Notes: a model not told the origin generated them from the letters alone. A stretch of DNA of 64,000 nucleotides from Syngnathus acus (GCF_901709675.1 NC_051095.1:20771956-20835955); one strand, 5' to 3'. Positions 35,939-49,650 are shown, counted from the first letter of the stretch. Numbers and translations: made by a program.

Positions 35939-38900
35939 GAGATACGTGCACGTGCATGCATTGGCCTGCTTGTGCTAAAAATACATGATTTTTTGTGTGA
36001 CACTTTTGTCTTGTGTCAATCTCCCACTATGGTGCCCACTATGGCGCAGTGCAGTTTGCCAAATTCCCAAACACAATAAAGTAAACTTTCCCGCACGAAA
36101 ATGACGATGTGTCACTTTTTACATTGAGCGCACGAGTGCATGTCTACGAAAAAGGTGTCCTGAATCACCCAATCAACATTAGACGAAACATTCGTGGCAA
36201 CATGACAACTTCTGGACGATCTCAGCAGCCTTGACACTGTCATTGTAAATGTAAACGGAACATTATCATAAAAATCTAAAATAATACACATTTTTATACA
36301 GTTGATATATTAGTTGTCATCATGCATTTATTATTGTTCCTTGTATGTGCATATCAACTCTTGTGTTCTAACAAAAGAGAGCTTGTGATTTATTTCACCT
36401 CTGAACTGTTATCCGAAATAGAAATGGTGGTAGCAATGCCTTTAGAAGTCCCGACCTTGCTCACTACCACCCACTCTGAGCCAACTCCTCCATCACTCAA
36501 AGAGACCAGACATAGAGTCTAAGAATTGGAGAGAGTGCTGGATAGCTCCATAAAGAGGGAGGGAGAAACGTACGGTGTGGGGCTGTTTTCGTGTGTGTGT
36601 GTGTGTGTTTGCGTGCGTGTGTGAGTTTGATGTGATGGTACAGAGTTTATAGACGCATAAAGTCCTTGAGGATAAAAGTCTCACAATGCTGCACGGTAAA
36701 AGGCCAAAAAGGAAGACAAAAGAAAAAAACGTGATGGAAAAGAGTGAGGTGTGAGCATCATTCGAAATCTACGGTTGACATAACGCATCTCTCATTTTCT
36801 ACTGGTATTTCAAGGGAGGTTAATATTTGACAATCTTAACATATGTAGTAGTACAGTGGAGTGATGGTCACATCATCTGCCTGATGGATTTGAATATTGG
36901 TCCAACCTTCATTTGTTAGTTGTGCCGACATGGGTCCCCCACTACGCTACATTCAAACACAGATGTGTGTTTGGATGTTTGCCTACTGTACATATGTGTA
37001 TGTGCTTTTGACTGACAGAACTGAACAATTGGCCAAATCAGGTGGGGTATGATGCATCATAATATTTTGTAATCTATTAATCTGCTGCTTGTCAGTTTAA
37101 TGGCAAACTCCGGACCCATTGCTGTACTCATCACTCCTCAATCATAGTTGTATAACAACGGTCAGTCATTTTAACCACTATGTTATCAAGCCCATGACTT
37201 AGTATTTGTAAGTAATTTAATTCTATATCTGTATGGATAGCACAAAGCTGAAATTATCGACCCAGATGAATCCATTTAAATATCAAAGTAACACAAGCAG
37301 TTTGTTTTTACTGTGTGTAGGTGTTGTGATTTTAGTTGCACACTGAAGCACACTTATGTATGAAATGCCCAATGCAAATAAGACTTGCCCTTGCCTGGTG
37401 TAGATTACAATGCAACAGCAGTACAGTACGGCAGTAAATTAATGCTGGCTACTCACATTTTAATGAGACCACAAATAAGAGACTTATGCTTAACCACAAC
37501 CTTTGTCTTAGATGACCCTTCTCAAATAACACATTGTTTGTTCTGTGGTCTCTAAATCCCAACATCTTTTGATTTCAAAGTAATTGTGGCTAAATGTTCT
37601 TGAAAAGACAAATATTACTCTTGATACATTTTGCATAATATGCAAAATGCAAGACGACGCAAGCAAACAGCATGATCAGCATCATGACAAGGCTGTTTTT
37701 TACCATTAATATTCAGGACACACACGTGGAAGGCAGAAAACAAAGGTTGCACCATATGCACTCTCACGCACAGCAACTCACTTACTCCCCTAGAACCACT
37801 GAATTCTGTTTCCGTATACTGGTTGCCAGAGTCTGGTGTCCTCTCTGATCTTTTGTTCTTGTACACGTGTGATGTCAGACAGTTAGCAGAATGGATGACC
37901 ACTACAATATCAGAGAGGATTAGACAGTAACTTGTGTAAATATTCAGGGATTTGCTGTCATTCCCCATTCAAACACATCATGTCACTGGTTAGTTGCATC
38001 AAATAAGTATCAACAGATTTTGTTTGTGTGTGTGAGTGACATAAAGACTGAAAGGATTTTAAAGTTCTGAACTATGACCCAACAACTAGCTGTAGCTGAG
38101 TGGCCCGAGAGGTGGCAGATGACCTTTACACAAATGCAACTTTGCACTTGTATTCATAATTGTCTTCTCTTTTAAGACTTTTTCTTGCAGCGCTTGTTCA
38201 ACAGAAAAGCTCCCTGTCATAAGTCTTTAGTGTGCGCACAATGGTTAGTTCATTATTTCGCAAGATTACACAAAGTTAATGTTTTTTTGTTGATGGGTGG
38301 CATATTTCCTTCCCAAGAAGCAAATCAAGATATAAATGCTGTTTTTGCTGTTTTTGATAATAGCCTCTTAACTTTTTATTTTATTTTTATAAGTTGATGC
38401 CATCTGAGCCACAATGTAATTTAATTCATATGAACCAAAATGTTCTCGTGCTGTCAACTTTGATGAAACAGGAAGTTGCTTTCTAACAAATTAAGAAACA
38501 CGGAATACAGAGAAAAATATTGCCCTGCATTTCAATAAGCTGACGAGGAGTAAAATGACTAAAATATAACAAAAACATCATGAAGCAGTACCGTCATGGG
38601 GTGTTAGTATTCAAGTTTACATGTGGATTATCACCAGTTTATTCTGTAAGGGCATCTACTTTCCATGACCACTGCATATTTCATTCTTTTCACACTGCTC
38701 ATTCTGTCCAGCGTCATGGGGGTGATAGAGCTAAGCCAGCTGACTTTGGGCTACATCCTGAACATGATGCCAGTCACATACAGAGATGAACAACCATTAA
38801 ACACGCACATCCACAGCATCACTGAGTGCGAAATGCATATTAACTTCCCTTTAGGCTATTTGGTGTGAAGAGTAAAAAAAAAAAAAAAAAAGTTGAGCTG

Positions 38901-38960
38901 GAAATGTCTTTTCACCTGACCACAGGGTTTGACCTATTCAACTGACACCACAGTTTTTCT
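35936..38960. other. Unassigned stretch with GT patch, one tail and poly-A
   Basis: An imperfect GT tract lies at 36589-36624. At 37341-37396 GAAGCACACTTATGTATGAA and GCAAATAAGACTTGCCCTTG form a retroposon tail. A 17-18 nt A run lies at 38874-38891. The frames 38580-38868 and 38185-38397 show no domains. Confidence 0.45.
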
Positions 38961-39640
38961 AACCATGCTTACATGCAGTCAATATTGGGGTTAAGGTCAG
39001 AATTTGGGTTTCTGAAACAATCAGAATAACATGTTGACATGCCTCAACGGCCAGAGCTCCTTGTGCTTTTAAAATATCCCGACTGAAACACCATCGACAT
39101 CATGGCCCAAACAGACGTTATTTCCGCTTGTGTTCCTACCATAAATAAAACCCATTATATCATGTCACTCACTACAAGAATAAGGCAGTCTGTTTCCCCA
39201 TCGCTCCAAAAGTGTGCTTTTCTGATGGGCCTCAGAGATCTGTCATGATTGTGTACATCTGCTTGTGTGAGTTGTGCGCCAGACGGACGGACTTATATCT
39301 ATAGACACAAACTGCGTTACGTTCGCGGTAGAGACAGGAAATAATGCGAAAGGCTGCGGAGAAATCACTGTATTCAAGTTTGGATCAATGAATCTGCTCA
39401 TACAGTTACTTCTTGTACTATAAAGACCAAGATTTATTTCCTCACGAATGGCACAAGGACGTGATCCGATTGCGTTTACAAGCCGAGATATTCAGGTTAG
39501 AAAATTCAAAATTTATTATTCAAAATTTTTAAAACCCGTTAAAGGGCATGTTTGGGTTTTTGTGTGCTTTTACATGGCTTTCATACACCCAAATACGGCC
39601 AAAATTCGGGTTTTAAAAGCTTTATTGACTGCATGTTAAT
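38961..39640. mobile_element. Putative DNA element with diverged inverted ends
   Basis: The left end AACCATGCTTACATGCAGTC with AATATTGGGG and GAATTTGGGTTTC is mirrored at the right by CCAAAATTCGGGTTTT and TTTATTGACTGCATGTTAAT. The middle (39240-39370) is richer in GC and carries no transposase-like frame. A related single end lies at 58952-59045 (ACCATGTTTACATGCAGTTA, then CAGTATTCGGGTTTTTAAAG). I regard it as a non-autonomous element of unknown superfamily. Confidence 0.55.
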
Positions 39641-41952
39641 GTCTCCATTAATGGAAGTATGTTACAATTTCTAGTATTTAATAAGGCCTATTTTTCTGGC
39701 TGCAATGGTGCCAAGACAAGAGTTTCAAAGAATCTTGTGTTTGTGTGAGGCAACTATTTACACACTCAACGAGTGTGGCCATATCCAGCAGGGAGAAATA
39801 CTCAGAAGACCGATGTGTTAAGTGGAGCATTTGAAGGATATAGGCTTGATGGAGCGTTGAGGTTTCGGAGTGTTAGAAGGTGTAAAGCTTACTGATGAGC
39901 TTTTTATTTCTTTAATGCAATTAGTATATACTACAGAACCCACTGCTAAAGAAAGTGACCGTTACAAAATACTTGCGAGAGAAAGACGATTCTCACACCG
40001 CATTTCATAACTGAAACATACTAAGTGCTTCATCTCGAATCACTGCCGTTGAGAGGTTTGTGATTCATCTGTTATCCTCTCAAGCCTTGTTCCATATTTG
40101 ATTTCCTAGTTTCACTCTTCCTAACTCACCGTCTTCCCTTAGGGCAGCAGCAGCTCCTCCATCTCCCTGAAGGTCTACTGTCAAATACCCGCTTACCTCT
40201 GCACTCTGTGTGTTTTTGTGGGTGTGTGTCTGTCTAAAGCTTTTCGCTAGTCTGCCCTACCAGCCCTACATCACTGGGATTTGACAGTTTTACTCGACTC
40301 TGTCTTTTGGGGAAACACATATTGGGATAGGAGGGAATAGAGAAGAGGTTATTGTATTGAGGAGAGTGGGTATGTAGCTGGGAACATTGTAGAAGCTTGT
40401 GCAAAGAAAGGAAACCCCGGGGAATTCACAGTTTAGCAGTACTGTCGTTCAGTAAGGCCTGCATGTTTGCGGCGACATCCAAGAATATTTCCATCGTAGT
40501 CCTAAGCGACAGAATATCAAGATTTTCACCTTTTACGCTTGAAATTCCTGATAAGAATCATCTTAATTGCATTACTTCCATTTCTGGATGAATGATGGGA
40601 AAAGTGTTTTGGAATTTTTATTAGTTTTGTTATCAAGATGAAAGTAATCTGGCTGCAACTCTGACAGTTAGGATCTGTTCCAAGACAAAATGTATTAAAT
40701 GAAAAATGTCCTTCTCATGCACAGACTTAGTGGAGTAAACAGACACATTTTGTAAGTAGGATATAAAATAGGCTTCTGTATTCTGCCACAGTTAGAAAAA
40801 AATACATAATCCGATTATAGGTACGTGTAGTAAAATTGGCTTTATTTTGCAGAATGACAGTTATAATTCAGTGTGGGGTCAGGTGCTGATTTGTGTCAAG
40901 CTAGCAAGTGGAGCAACCTTGTCCAGAGTGAGCAAAGCAAAGAAGTGAATGACTTGCATAATATACCTCAATGGGCTGCAATAACTCCGCTTGCGGAGTC
41001 GCTGTCACGATACTCTGACCAAATCAGGTATTAATTTCTGCCATTGTGCCACTGGATATTGCATTAGCCTTTAAGTCTTACTGTCGAGAAAAGACCATTG
41101 GTTTAAATTATTCCTCAGTGGGGCAAGTGGCAAAGTTGGGCCTCCCCAAAACAGCCGTTTTAAAAGTGACAGGGAAAAGTGGTGACCGGTTGTACTGTAC
41201 TACCTGAATGAATCATTTTCAATAAAAGTTAATAATAATAATCTCGTATGGACTATTACACAGATAAAAATCAAGATTCTTGCATTTATCTTAAATTCAT
41301 GAGTGAGCTACTCAACTGAAAAATTTAGCTATATTTTTGTCACTTGAAATATAGAATGTGGAATAGAAGTCAATTATTTATGGTGTCAGGGCAATAATTA
41401 ACAGTAGCTGATTTGGTGATTGTGAAGAGTACATTGAGTTAGAACTAAGCATTTCTCATTTGCAGAAGTCAGCTATAGAAAGCACTACACTACCAACAGA
41501 TGTATGACAAAACTCAACCAGGCAGTCAACATAACCAAAAATGATCATCTTTGATTTATTTTTATTTTTAATTACTATTTAAGTTAAACGCTTAATATTG
41601 GTATCGGAAAGTATAAAATCCACACCCACTGTGTCAGTGAATTACTGTAACCATGACAAACTAAAAAAAGCATGCTTTCTACCAGCCCACCCAGCATGCC
41701 ACCTGGTGCAGCCATCACTCTGCAAATGTGCTATTACATGTTACACCCACAACGAATGCCACCTCTTTGGCAGCTTGAAAATAGGTATATGTCCAAAAAA
41801 GGCTATTTAATGGGGTATTGCAAAGTATTTGATCGCGTCTTTGCTAACAATATTCATTGCGATTAATTACAGTTTATTTCAAACAGTTTATAAAACATGG
41901 GAGGTAAAAATAAAGAATATAAATAACTGATTAGTACATCCTCCTTTTATCT
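39641..41952. other. Unassigned non-coding stretch
   Basis: No gene supported. A possible fragment of the palindromic MITE arm (GCAAGTGGCAAAGTTGGGCC) lies near 41126. At 40143-40172 a 30-nt segment flanked by splice-like signals is discussed as a finding. Confidence 0.35.
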
Positions 41953-42214
41953 CTGAGGTTGCAAATTTGAATCTGTGCTCTGGCCTTCTTGTGTCAAGTT
42001 TGCATGTTTTTCCTGTCCCTGCGTGGGTTTTCTCTCACATTCCAACAAAAATGTAAGTAGACTCCAAATCATCCATCGGCGGGAATTTGAGTGTCACTAG
42101 CTGTTCATTTATAGCGTATGTTGCCTGCGATTGTACCCTACTTCTTGCTCAAAGTCAGCTGCCATATAACGATGCCCACAATCCTAATGAAGAGAATAGA
42201 TCGACGGATAGATG
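41953..42214 (+). repeat. GGAT-tail fish repeat, plus orientation, diverged
   Basis: GGCCTTCTTGTGTCAAGTTT, GCATGTTTTTCCTGTCCCTG, CGTGGGTTTTCTCTCACATT, TTGCCTGCGATTG, AAAGTCAGCTGCCATAT and CAATCCTAATGAAGAGAATA follow the order of the family and end near GATCGACGGATAGATG, a decayed GGAT tail. Confidence 0.7.
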
Positions 42215-43849
42215 CACAGTGAAAAATGCATACTCAATAACAACACAACTTTTGCTAGTGTCTTATAAATGTGAATACAAAATAATACCATGTACTGTAA
42301 AACCCCCATTCACTAGACAGCCCGAAACAAAGTGAGTTATTGGATTTTGGCCACGGTTTTCTCAGTATTCGAGTCTTGATAAGCTTTCTCATGTCCTTTT
42401 TTGCTATCAGTGATAGGCTTTTGGGGGACAGGGATGCAAAGTCGCAGGCGATTAAGCACTGCGGTTTGGCTCGCAGTTTAGCACTGATGCCAGTATGTTT
42501 CTTCCTGATCCATCACATTCTTTCATGGCTTTCTATGGATGGAAAATAGAGCTACTTGCTCGGGAGTCAATGACAGCGTGCGTGTGGGGGGCACAAACTG
42601 TTTTCTTAAATTAAAAGTTTGATAACATTAGTTTTCAACTCTTTCACAAATCCATCTCTTGTTCCGTGTGAAAGAGCACGTTATTCACATAGATACTGCA
42701 GAGTGTGTTTGCATTGTTAGAAAACACAAATGTGCACAAACTAAATTTCTCACATTAAGGACACTATTTTCGTGACCAGCGTGAATCCACCACAGCGTAT
42801 CTCTACGGGGGAGGGACTTGTAGCCAATGTTGGTAATATTGCAGATGAGCGCTGGATGATAAATCTGCTTGAGTGGTCACAGACAACTTCAACCATGGCC
42901 AATCAAAGTAGCTCCTTTCATCAATTTAAATGTGGTTCACTAGTCATGCACCACCATCTTACGGCAAAAAGAAGCTCATCTGCACCATGAAGTGGGAGAC
43001 TACACCCCATTCACGATTGTTTGTGTGCCCTTCCATAGCTGTTCTACCCAGTGGGCTCATTTTACAACACATAACAAAACATTCACATATTTTTATTTAA
43101 ATGCGACTTGCTAGACCAGCAAGCGTTGTTTGGGCAGATTTAAGTTTTAGCTCATCTTTCTGCCACTAAATTGTCACTTCATCTCCAAAACTCCAAAGTG
43201 CCAAATTGGCAAACATACAGTTGTGGATGAAAGTAGAGAACAATGTGTTATAATATAAATGTGTGCATGGCATTGAAGGTAAATTAAACATGTTTTAGCT
43301 TTAGAAGAGTTGAGGATGGCAAATGGAGGATATTATGTGACAGACCCTCCCAGAGGGTGTGACAGAACTCAACGTGTGTATGTCATCTGTTAACCATCAC
43401 ACGCCTGGACACACCACCATTGAAAGTGATGAAAAGGCTACCAATCTTGGGACTATACGTGGCTGTTATAAAAAGGTCAATGTTTTGCAAAAAATAATGA
43501 GCATCCATTGTACATTCACTCCCCAAATATTTCTCAAAATGTACGTATTTATATATGGAAATGATTATGATCTTGTCTCGTTTTAGTCATCAATGTACTT
43601 TGTGCGACATCTGGGCCTGTTTAACTTAACTAACTTCACTATGAGAGGATTCTAGTTTGTCTGAAAAACATCAATGCTTTTTAATGACATATCACCAAGG
43701 AATAAAACATCACAAAACACTAACATCCCAATGGCGCTGCAATACGTTGCTAAGTGAAAACGTTTAAAATGCAGTTACTATTATTATTATTGCTATGATT
43801 AAAATGTTTTCACTAACTGATTAACTGACTGACAGACTCTACAACACGT
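42215..43849. other. Unassigned non-coding stretch
   Basis: The frames at 42340-42549 and 42772-42990 show no recognised domain, although the latter sits in a slightly GC-richer block that could be transposon interior. Nothing is supported. Confidence 0.35.
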
Positions 43850-44030
43850 GCGGCACCTCATCATGTGTTGGTTTCCTTCTGTTTCGTCTCTACCGCTTCT
43901 AGTGGCAATTGTCTTTGTCCTTGTTTGTCTGTTATTTATCCATTTTTATATTTAGCACTTGTTTCTTGTATTCTTGTACGCTGCTGTGACAAGAAAATTT
44001 CCCCACTGTCAGATACAGTACATGAAAGTG
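43850..44030 (+). repeat. LINE 3' UTR fragment ending AAATTTCCCCACTGT
   Basis: The sequence runs from ACGTGCGGCACC through TTGTATTCTTGTACGCTGCT to TGACAAGAAAATTTCCCCAC, the ending of fish L2/CR1/Rex1-type LINEs. Plus orientation, 3' end only. Confidence 0.6.
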
Positions 44031-44050
44031 TTGTTTAAAAAATATATACT

Positions 44051-44114
44051 TTGGTTCCCTGCGACCTTGAGTGCCTAGAAAGGCGCCTTATAAATAAAAT
44101 GTATTATTATTATT
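44051..44114 (+). repeat. Second retroposon tail (GCGCCTTATAAATAAAATGTATTATT)
   Basis: ACCTTGAGTGCCTAGAAAGG followed by CGCCTTATAAATAAAATGTA and an ATT run is a typical fish SINE/LINE ending. It sits 20 bp after another tail, which suggests one insertion next to the other. Confidence 0.65.
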
Positions 44115-46600
44115 ACCTTGTCTACAAATTTCCCCACAACAACTAATGTTCAAGAGACCACTTCAGTCATCGTTCACAATAATTCTTGGATTTTATTGAT
44201 GTATGAAGGGATATTGAGTCACCAAGTTTATAACCACCATGTACAAAAAAAACTAAAATGAGATTTTCCATAAAGACTTAATTCTGCTGTTTTTTGTGCG
44301 TTTTACATTGAAGTAGAAGTATCAATACAGGAGGATGCAATATTGATTTTTTTTTTTTAATTCTAAGACACCCTGTACTTCATTAGGCAGATGAAAAAAC
44401 TGCCATAGTCGTTCAGTGTCATATTTAAAAAAAATGTCCTTTGTATCTGGTATGGTGCAAAGATGTTTGGAGGAAGAAAAATGAAAAGGGCTGACACTGA
44501 ATCAAAGCTGTGCCTGCGGGCATAACAGTACACCAGCCCCAGATTTGTCTTTGTCCCATGGTAGCATTAAGAACGCTGCTCGCTTCTTATTCACACAAAC
44601 AAAAATAGATAGTATGCTAACGTGCAAACAACTAGTCTAGATTGTCTTGTCAGCTTTTAGTTACTTAGATTTCAAGACATTGGATGACTAAAAATAGGTC
44701 ACACGGCGATTTAAACACCACTCCATGGCTCCAGGTGGTTCCGGGCTAACAAAGATGTGCTTCTCATCTGGCAGTTTAATCTGAACGTTTGTCCAAAATG
44801 CTATAGCAGATTTACATGTGACTCCCGTATTAGGAACAATCTATTCTGGGCAGTTGGGCGCCATATTATTTACGTGTGACTCTCCCGTACTAGGAACAAT
44901 CTATTCCAGGTAGTTGGTTTCCGTATTATTTGCTCAACTTTCCGAGCAATGGGTCCTATAAAAAGTAAATGAAACATCATTGAACATACTTTGATTTCCA
45001 TTGCAGTTAGTCTGCATCCAGACAACTCATAAGGCGTGTTTGTATCAAGACACAATTACATATTTTATATACTTTGGTTCAAAATTCGGAGGAGCCATTG
45101 TAATTTGTTTGATTCAATCAACAACTATTTACACTAATCAAACTCATTTATTCTGCACTTATAACTTATTTGTCATTGATTTTTTTTTTTTTTTTTAGTA
45201 AATCCTGTAGTTAGGCACTTTTCCATCATCTGTTGATTAGGCATTTGCTTCACACTCAGAATTACATTTTCATGCGGACTGATTTTATTTCCTCACAATT
45301 AAGGTGACATGATTTTAGAACACTGTATGGACAAATTCTAAATAAGTGAGGCGGATGTGCTAACCCTTCCCTAACCATGCCGTTCCCTTAAATCCAAAAA
45401 GGCAAATTAGTTTTTTGCTAGTCACATTCAATACAGTTTTTGAGAATGGTATACAAACATCTTGTTCTTTCTTTATCAAGGTTGGTTTTATGAATGAAGA
45501 TGCGCAAGGGGATTCTCAACAATATCTAGTGGGCACATAACGAGAGCAATATATACAAATTATGATCATTCTACGTCAATATAGCAAAAACTGTATCCGG
45601 AGGCTGGACAGAAACACCCAACTCAGGCACCTTGATGGTTGGTATAGTAACAATGAGGTTACAGGGAACTTTAGGTTCTCTCTCAAACCGTGCTCACTAT
45701 CTCATTATGGAAAAGCCGCTCATTCTTCTAAGATGATCGAAATGGGTAGGTCAGTATTTAGCACATATAAATACAACTGTCATCAGCAGCCAGATGCAAT
45801 AAATAATAAACTGACGTGGGTGGGTGGGAGAGCTATTTAAATAACGATACTGGTATAATTACAGATAAGTGTTTGTTGTGAAAACATTTTTAAAAATCCC
45901 CCCCATCGACCACTTCCACTCCAGAGATACAGTCCACGCAAACACATGCACAGGCCGAGTACAAAACATGCCATCCAAGCACAGTTCTCTGACAGCCTTA
46001 GGTTGTCACAAAGATGATGAGGTCAGCGGTTTAGGGGTGGAGCTGGATCCTGATTGACAAAGACAGCCCTGACAGACTCCCCACTAGTCAACCAGCCTCC
46101 CACTGGACTCATGGTCACTGCGTTTCTGTGTGTGTTTGTGTGTGTGTGTGCGCGCGCAGGAGCGTGCGTGTGTGTGCATGCGCGTCTAACATCACTGACA
46201 GATTTTCCTGACGATGTCTGTTTTTTCTTAAAATGAAAGGCTATCTTCCATTGGGATTTACAATGGCCCTATTGTATACCAAGGTGTTGAAATTTAGTAC
46301 ACTGACTTGCGAATGTACAAGCCAAATAATATGTCGAATTATTTTAGCTCTTTCAAACCTTAGCTATGAAATGAAATAAATAGTTTGTCCTAACAGTCAC
46401 ATAAGTTAGACATAACTTTTCCATGCTTACAGCCCAACTGCCGCTCCAGATTTGAGTTTGGCCTTAACAGTACATATTTTGGGTCTCTTATTCTAAAAAT
46501 ATTATTTTTGGTTAACTATTTGTTAGGGGGCACTTGACACTGTTGAATGCAGAAAGACTGTTATATACAGTAAACTGGTCTCTTTTTTAATCAAGTTGTG
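44115..46600. other. Unassigned stretch with one tandem duplication
   Basis: Contains the 58-bp duplication at 44818-44932, a poly-T of about 18 at 45180-45197, and an imperfect GT/GC tract at 46124-46185 (GCGCGCGCAG inside). No gene is recognised. Confidence 0.45.
44818..44932 (+). repeat. 58-bp tandem duplication, two diverged units
   Basis: GTGACTCCCGTATTAGGAAC plus AATCTATTCTGGGCAGTTGG (first unit) is repeated from 44876 as GTGACTCTCCCGTACTAGGA plus ACAATCTATTCCAGGTAGTT. The units differ at roughly a fifth of positions. No other copy was noticed. Confidence 0.85.
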
Positions 46601-46830
46601 TGAATGAATGAATGAATGAAGGAATGAAGGAATGAATGAATGACCTTTATTGTCATTTTACAATGCAATTGTATAACAAAATTGGAGAGCTTCTCCCTTT
46701 CTAGTGCAAATAAGTATGAAGAAAAAAGAAATCCTAACAATAAACAAACAAGAAAAATCTATCCCATTTAGTTCTGTAGTATATACATAATACATCTTTA
46801 ATCTGTCTATTGTCGTAACTTATTACTCAG
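46601..46830 (-). mobile_element. LINE 3' end with GAAT-repeat tail
   Basis: A GAAT/GAAG tract (46601-46642) directly precedes CCTTTATTGTCATTTTACAA, ACAAAATTGGAGAGCTTCTC and CTAGTGCAAATAAG. Read on the minus strand this is a LINE 3' UTR ending in an ATTC tandem tail, characteristic of L2/Rex-type LINEs in fish. Only the 3' end is left. Confidence 0.65.
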
Positions 46831-49568
46831 GTGGGGACATCCGTAGTTTGAAGTTGAAAGTAAAACTAATCGAAGACAATCAATTGATATACACAAAAGG
46901 GGAAGTGAATTCTTGCTCGCTAAGTGAAAATCACGTTATTCACTAACCCGTACACATTCTGCTGTTTTTTTTTTTTTTTGGATTGGTCATTCGGGTAGAT
47001 ACTGTATGTGTAGCCTCCTGCTTTCTCATGTTTTCACATTAAGTTAGTACATTTACTCTTTCCTGGTTATTATTTCTCCTTTATTAGGATTCCTCTGGCT
47101 TGAGGCGTGGGCCCACTCAATCAAACTACACTACTGCGAGCATTTTAGAAATCGAAAGACTGGGGTGCGTGACGCAAGACTGATATGTGTGAAGAGAGAC
47201 GATTGCCAGGTCATGCTGAAAATAGTACACTTAGCACCATCAGCAAAGTGATGGAACACATCTGTGTGTGTTGTTTTTGTTGTTTAGGAAAACGCATTTG
47301 TGCGACACTTCATCATGGCGCAGTGAAATAATTTAAATTGTAATTACAAGGCTGAGTTCATTTCACAGCATTTAGTTCACACAAAATGGCCCCATTTTAT
47401 TATATTTTATTTACCATGTTGGATGCGAAAGCAATTCAATTAATCCGTCAAAGGGCTCATGTTTCACTTTATTAATATGATTATATGTGACAATTTGGTA
47501 AATTTTATCTTGCTGAATTGTCATTGTTCTCTTTGACATGGCAACATTAATGGTTGAACAAACGGGCCATTTTAGGGGTTTTCTGAATTTGAACATTTTT
47601 GGTTTACAACGATTCCACCTGATGGCAGTGAATACAGCATTACAACCTTGCAACCTTCCTGATTGATTTATAAATAATTTTGAGTCATTCTATTACTGTA
47701 ATCATAAATTCATTACATCTTTTGGTATGTCTTTGCAAGGCCGCATTGGTCATTAACTGTCAATCATTTACATTAATTATGCAATGCGTACATTTTTTGC
47801 ACACATTTGTGGAGAAATGCATGAGCAATTGCATCATGGGTTTCGCTTTTGTGCACTACTTAGAGTTCTGTATTTTTTTGTGCAAGGTGGTGGATATTAT
47901 CAATAAGTGGTAGAAAGAATGATTGGCTTGTGATTGCAACAAGTACAGTTTGGGCGCCAATATGTGTGATCATGCATGAAAAGGTAATCTGCGGGCGATT
48001 CATCAATTCATTTAAATAATGTAACTTCAGTATGTCCTTATTATCAGTGTAACATTAGGAATAATGGCACAATGGCAAGTCTGGCTTTGGGGCTGGATCC
48101 AATATGACTATCGCCAACCGCTCCATACCTCCCTGCTGCCCCGTCTTTGTAATATGCATACAACCATTGCAAGGTTTGAGTGGTGAAATTATTTATATTT
48201 ATCATTTTGAATTGATTTTAAAACACTTTCCTAATCCACTGTTTGTAACATCCTGTAGCTGCCAGCTGCTTGTCCCGGGGCACATTTACCTTTGCACCCC
48301 CCACTTGCTATTCAAACAGCATAGAAGATGTTTTTTTTTACTAGCCTATGGGCCAGTTATGATTGAGATTGCTGAACTCTGCTCTAGCAGCAAATGACAT
48401 CAATTTTTCACCAGACCAGTGACAAAAAAAAAAAAAATCAAGCATTTGCTAAACCACATGCAAGTCCCCATGATAGGGAGTGGTTGCTGCAGTTTGTAGG
48501 GATGTAGATTGACAGGAATAAATAACGAATAATATTTTTTTATCTGTTTCCATAAAATTGCTTTTGGAGTTAAAAATGAAAAAATAGTAAAACAACAGCT
48601 TTGCCGGTATGCAGCCTAGCTAACTGGTTGGTTCCTCGACAATATCAATAATGCCACTGCAATGGAAAGTAGCAAAACATCATTTTGTCTTCTTTTTATG
48701 AGTGTGTCATAGCTGCTCTGTGCACCAGTCTCCTCATTGAAAGCTGACTGAGATCAATGACATCACTGTTCAACTGACTCAAGAGACCTTGCTATGATGC
48801 ATGGGCCTATTGAGGTGTGTACTGACGCTTGTGTATGTGGTTGCTGCAGTGTGTATTGGCGAGTGAACAGAGAGGCTAATTCATAATCATGACAGGAAAT
48901 ACTCCATCATATCGTAGTCATCTTTAGCAAACAGTGGGGTGGAGAGAGGGGACTAAGAGAAATGGAAGGAAGGAGAAGGACAGGCAGTAGATTGAAAGAG
49001 ATGAAGGTAATGTGAGACAAAGACGGACGACAAGCCACAAACAAAAAGATGAATTCAGCTAATTCAACTCTCACAACTATCCTTAAGATTAATTAGCACA
49101 TTTGTAGTGTGCCAGTCATCTTATGTCAACTATTACAAGCAGAGGAGTACCAAATTAGAACAAAAAAAGAACGGTTACAGAATAGTGTGCAAAAAGTGAT
49201 CAGTTTTTGCTGAGGATTGATGGTGAACTAGAAACTCAGATCCAAAATGATGAATAAAAATGTAAGGATTATAATCTATCTCAACATATCATACAGAGCC
49301 ATCACTGTGTTTCAGCATTTACTTCACAATACCTTAACCTACGAACTAAACTAACCTCACTAATTATATTTGAATGATGATAAATGCTCTTTCTTGAGGA
49401 AATGCATTTAACTGAAGACTAGTATAGCGCAGCAATAGTATCGTGGTTCCTACTGTATGCAGATAATGTGGAATCAGTTCCCACTCTGTTAGCGTAAGTG
49501 TGAGTATGTTTGTAAACGGTTCTGTCTCAATCTTCACTGTGGTTGACTGACTATCAGTCAAGAATATA
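46831..49568. other. Unassigned non-coding stretch
   Basis: Homopolymers occur at 46964-46979 (T) and 48424-48437 (A), and a purine-rich block lies at 48937-49025. The frames here have no motifs. Confidence 0.4.
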
Positions 49569-49650
49569 TTCTGCCTCTGGCCCACAGCTACTTGGGATAT
49601 GCTCCAACCTCCAATCCGTAACAGAAACATTTAAATTGGATAAATGGACT
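49569..49650 (+). repeat. Diverged GGAT-tail repeat fragment
   Basis: CTTGGGATATGCTCCAACCT, then ATTGGATAAATGGA, corresponds to the last part of the family in plus orientation. Confidence 0.5.

Noticed and set aside
44440-44620. Possible Tc1-like DNA around AAGATGTTTGGAGGAAG
   Set aside because: A few words resemble Tc1 elements, but order and spacing break down after about 40 bases.
44818-44932. CRISPR-like direct repeat
   Set aside because: Only two units, no spacers, and the genomic context is eukaryotic.
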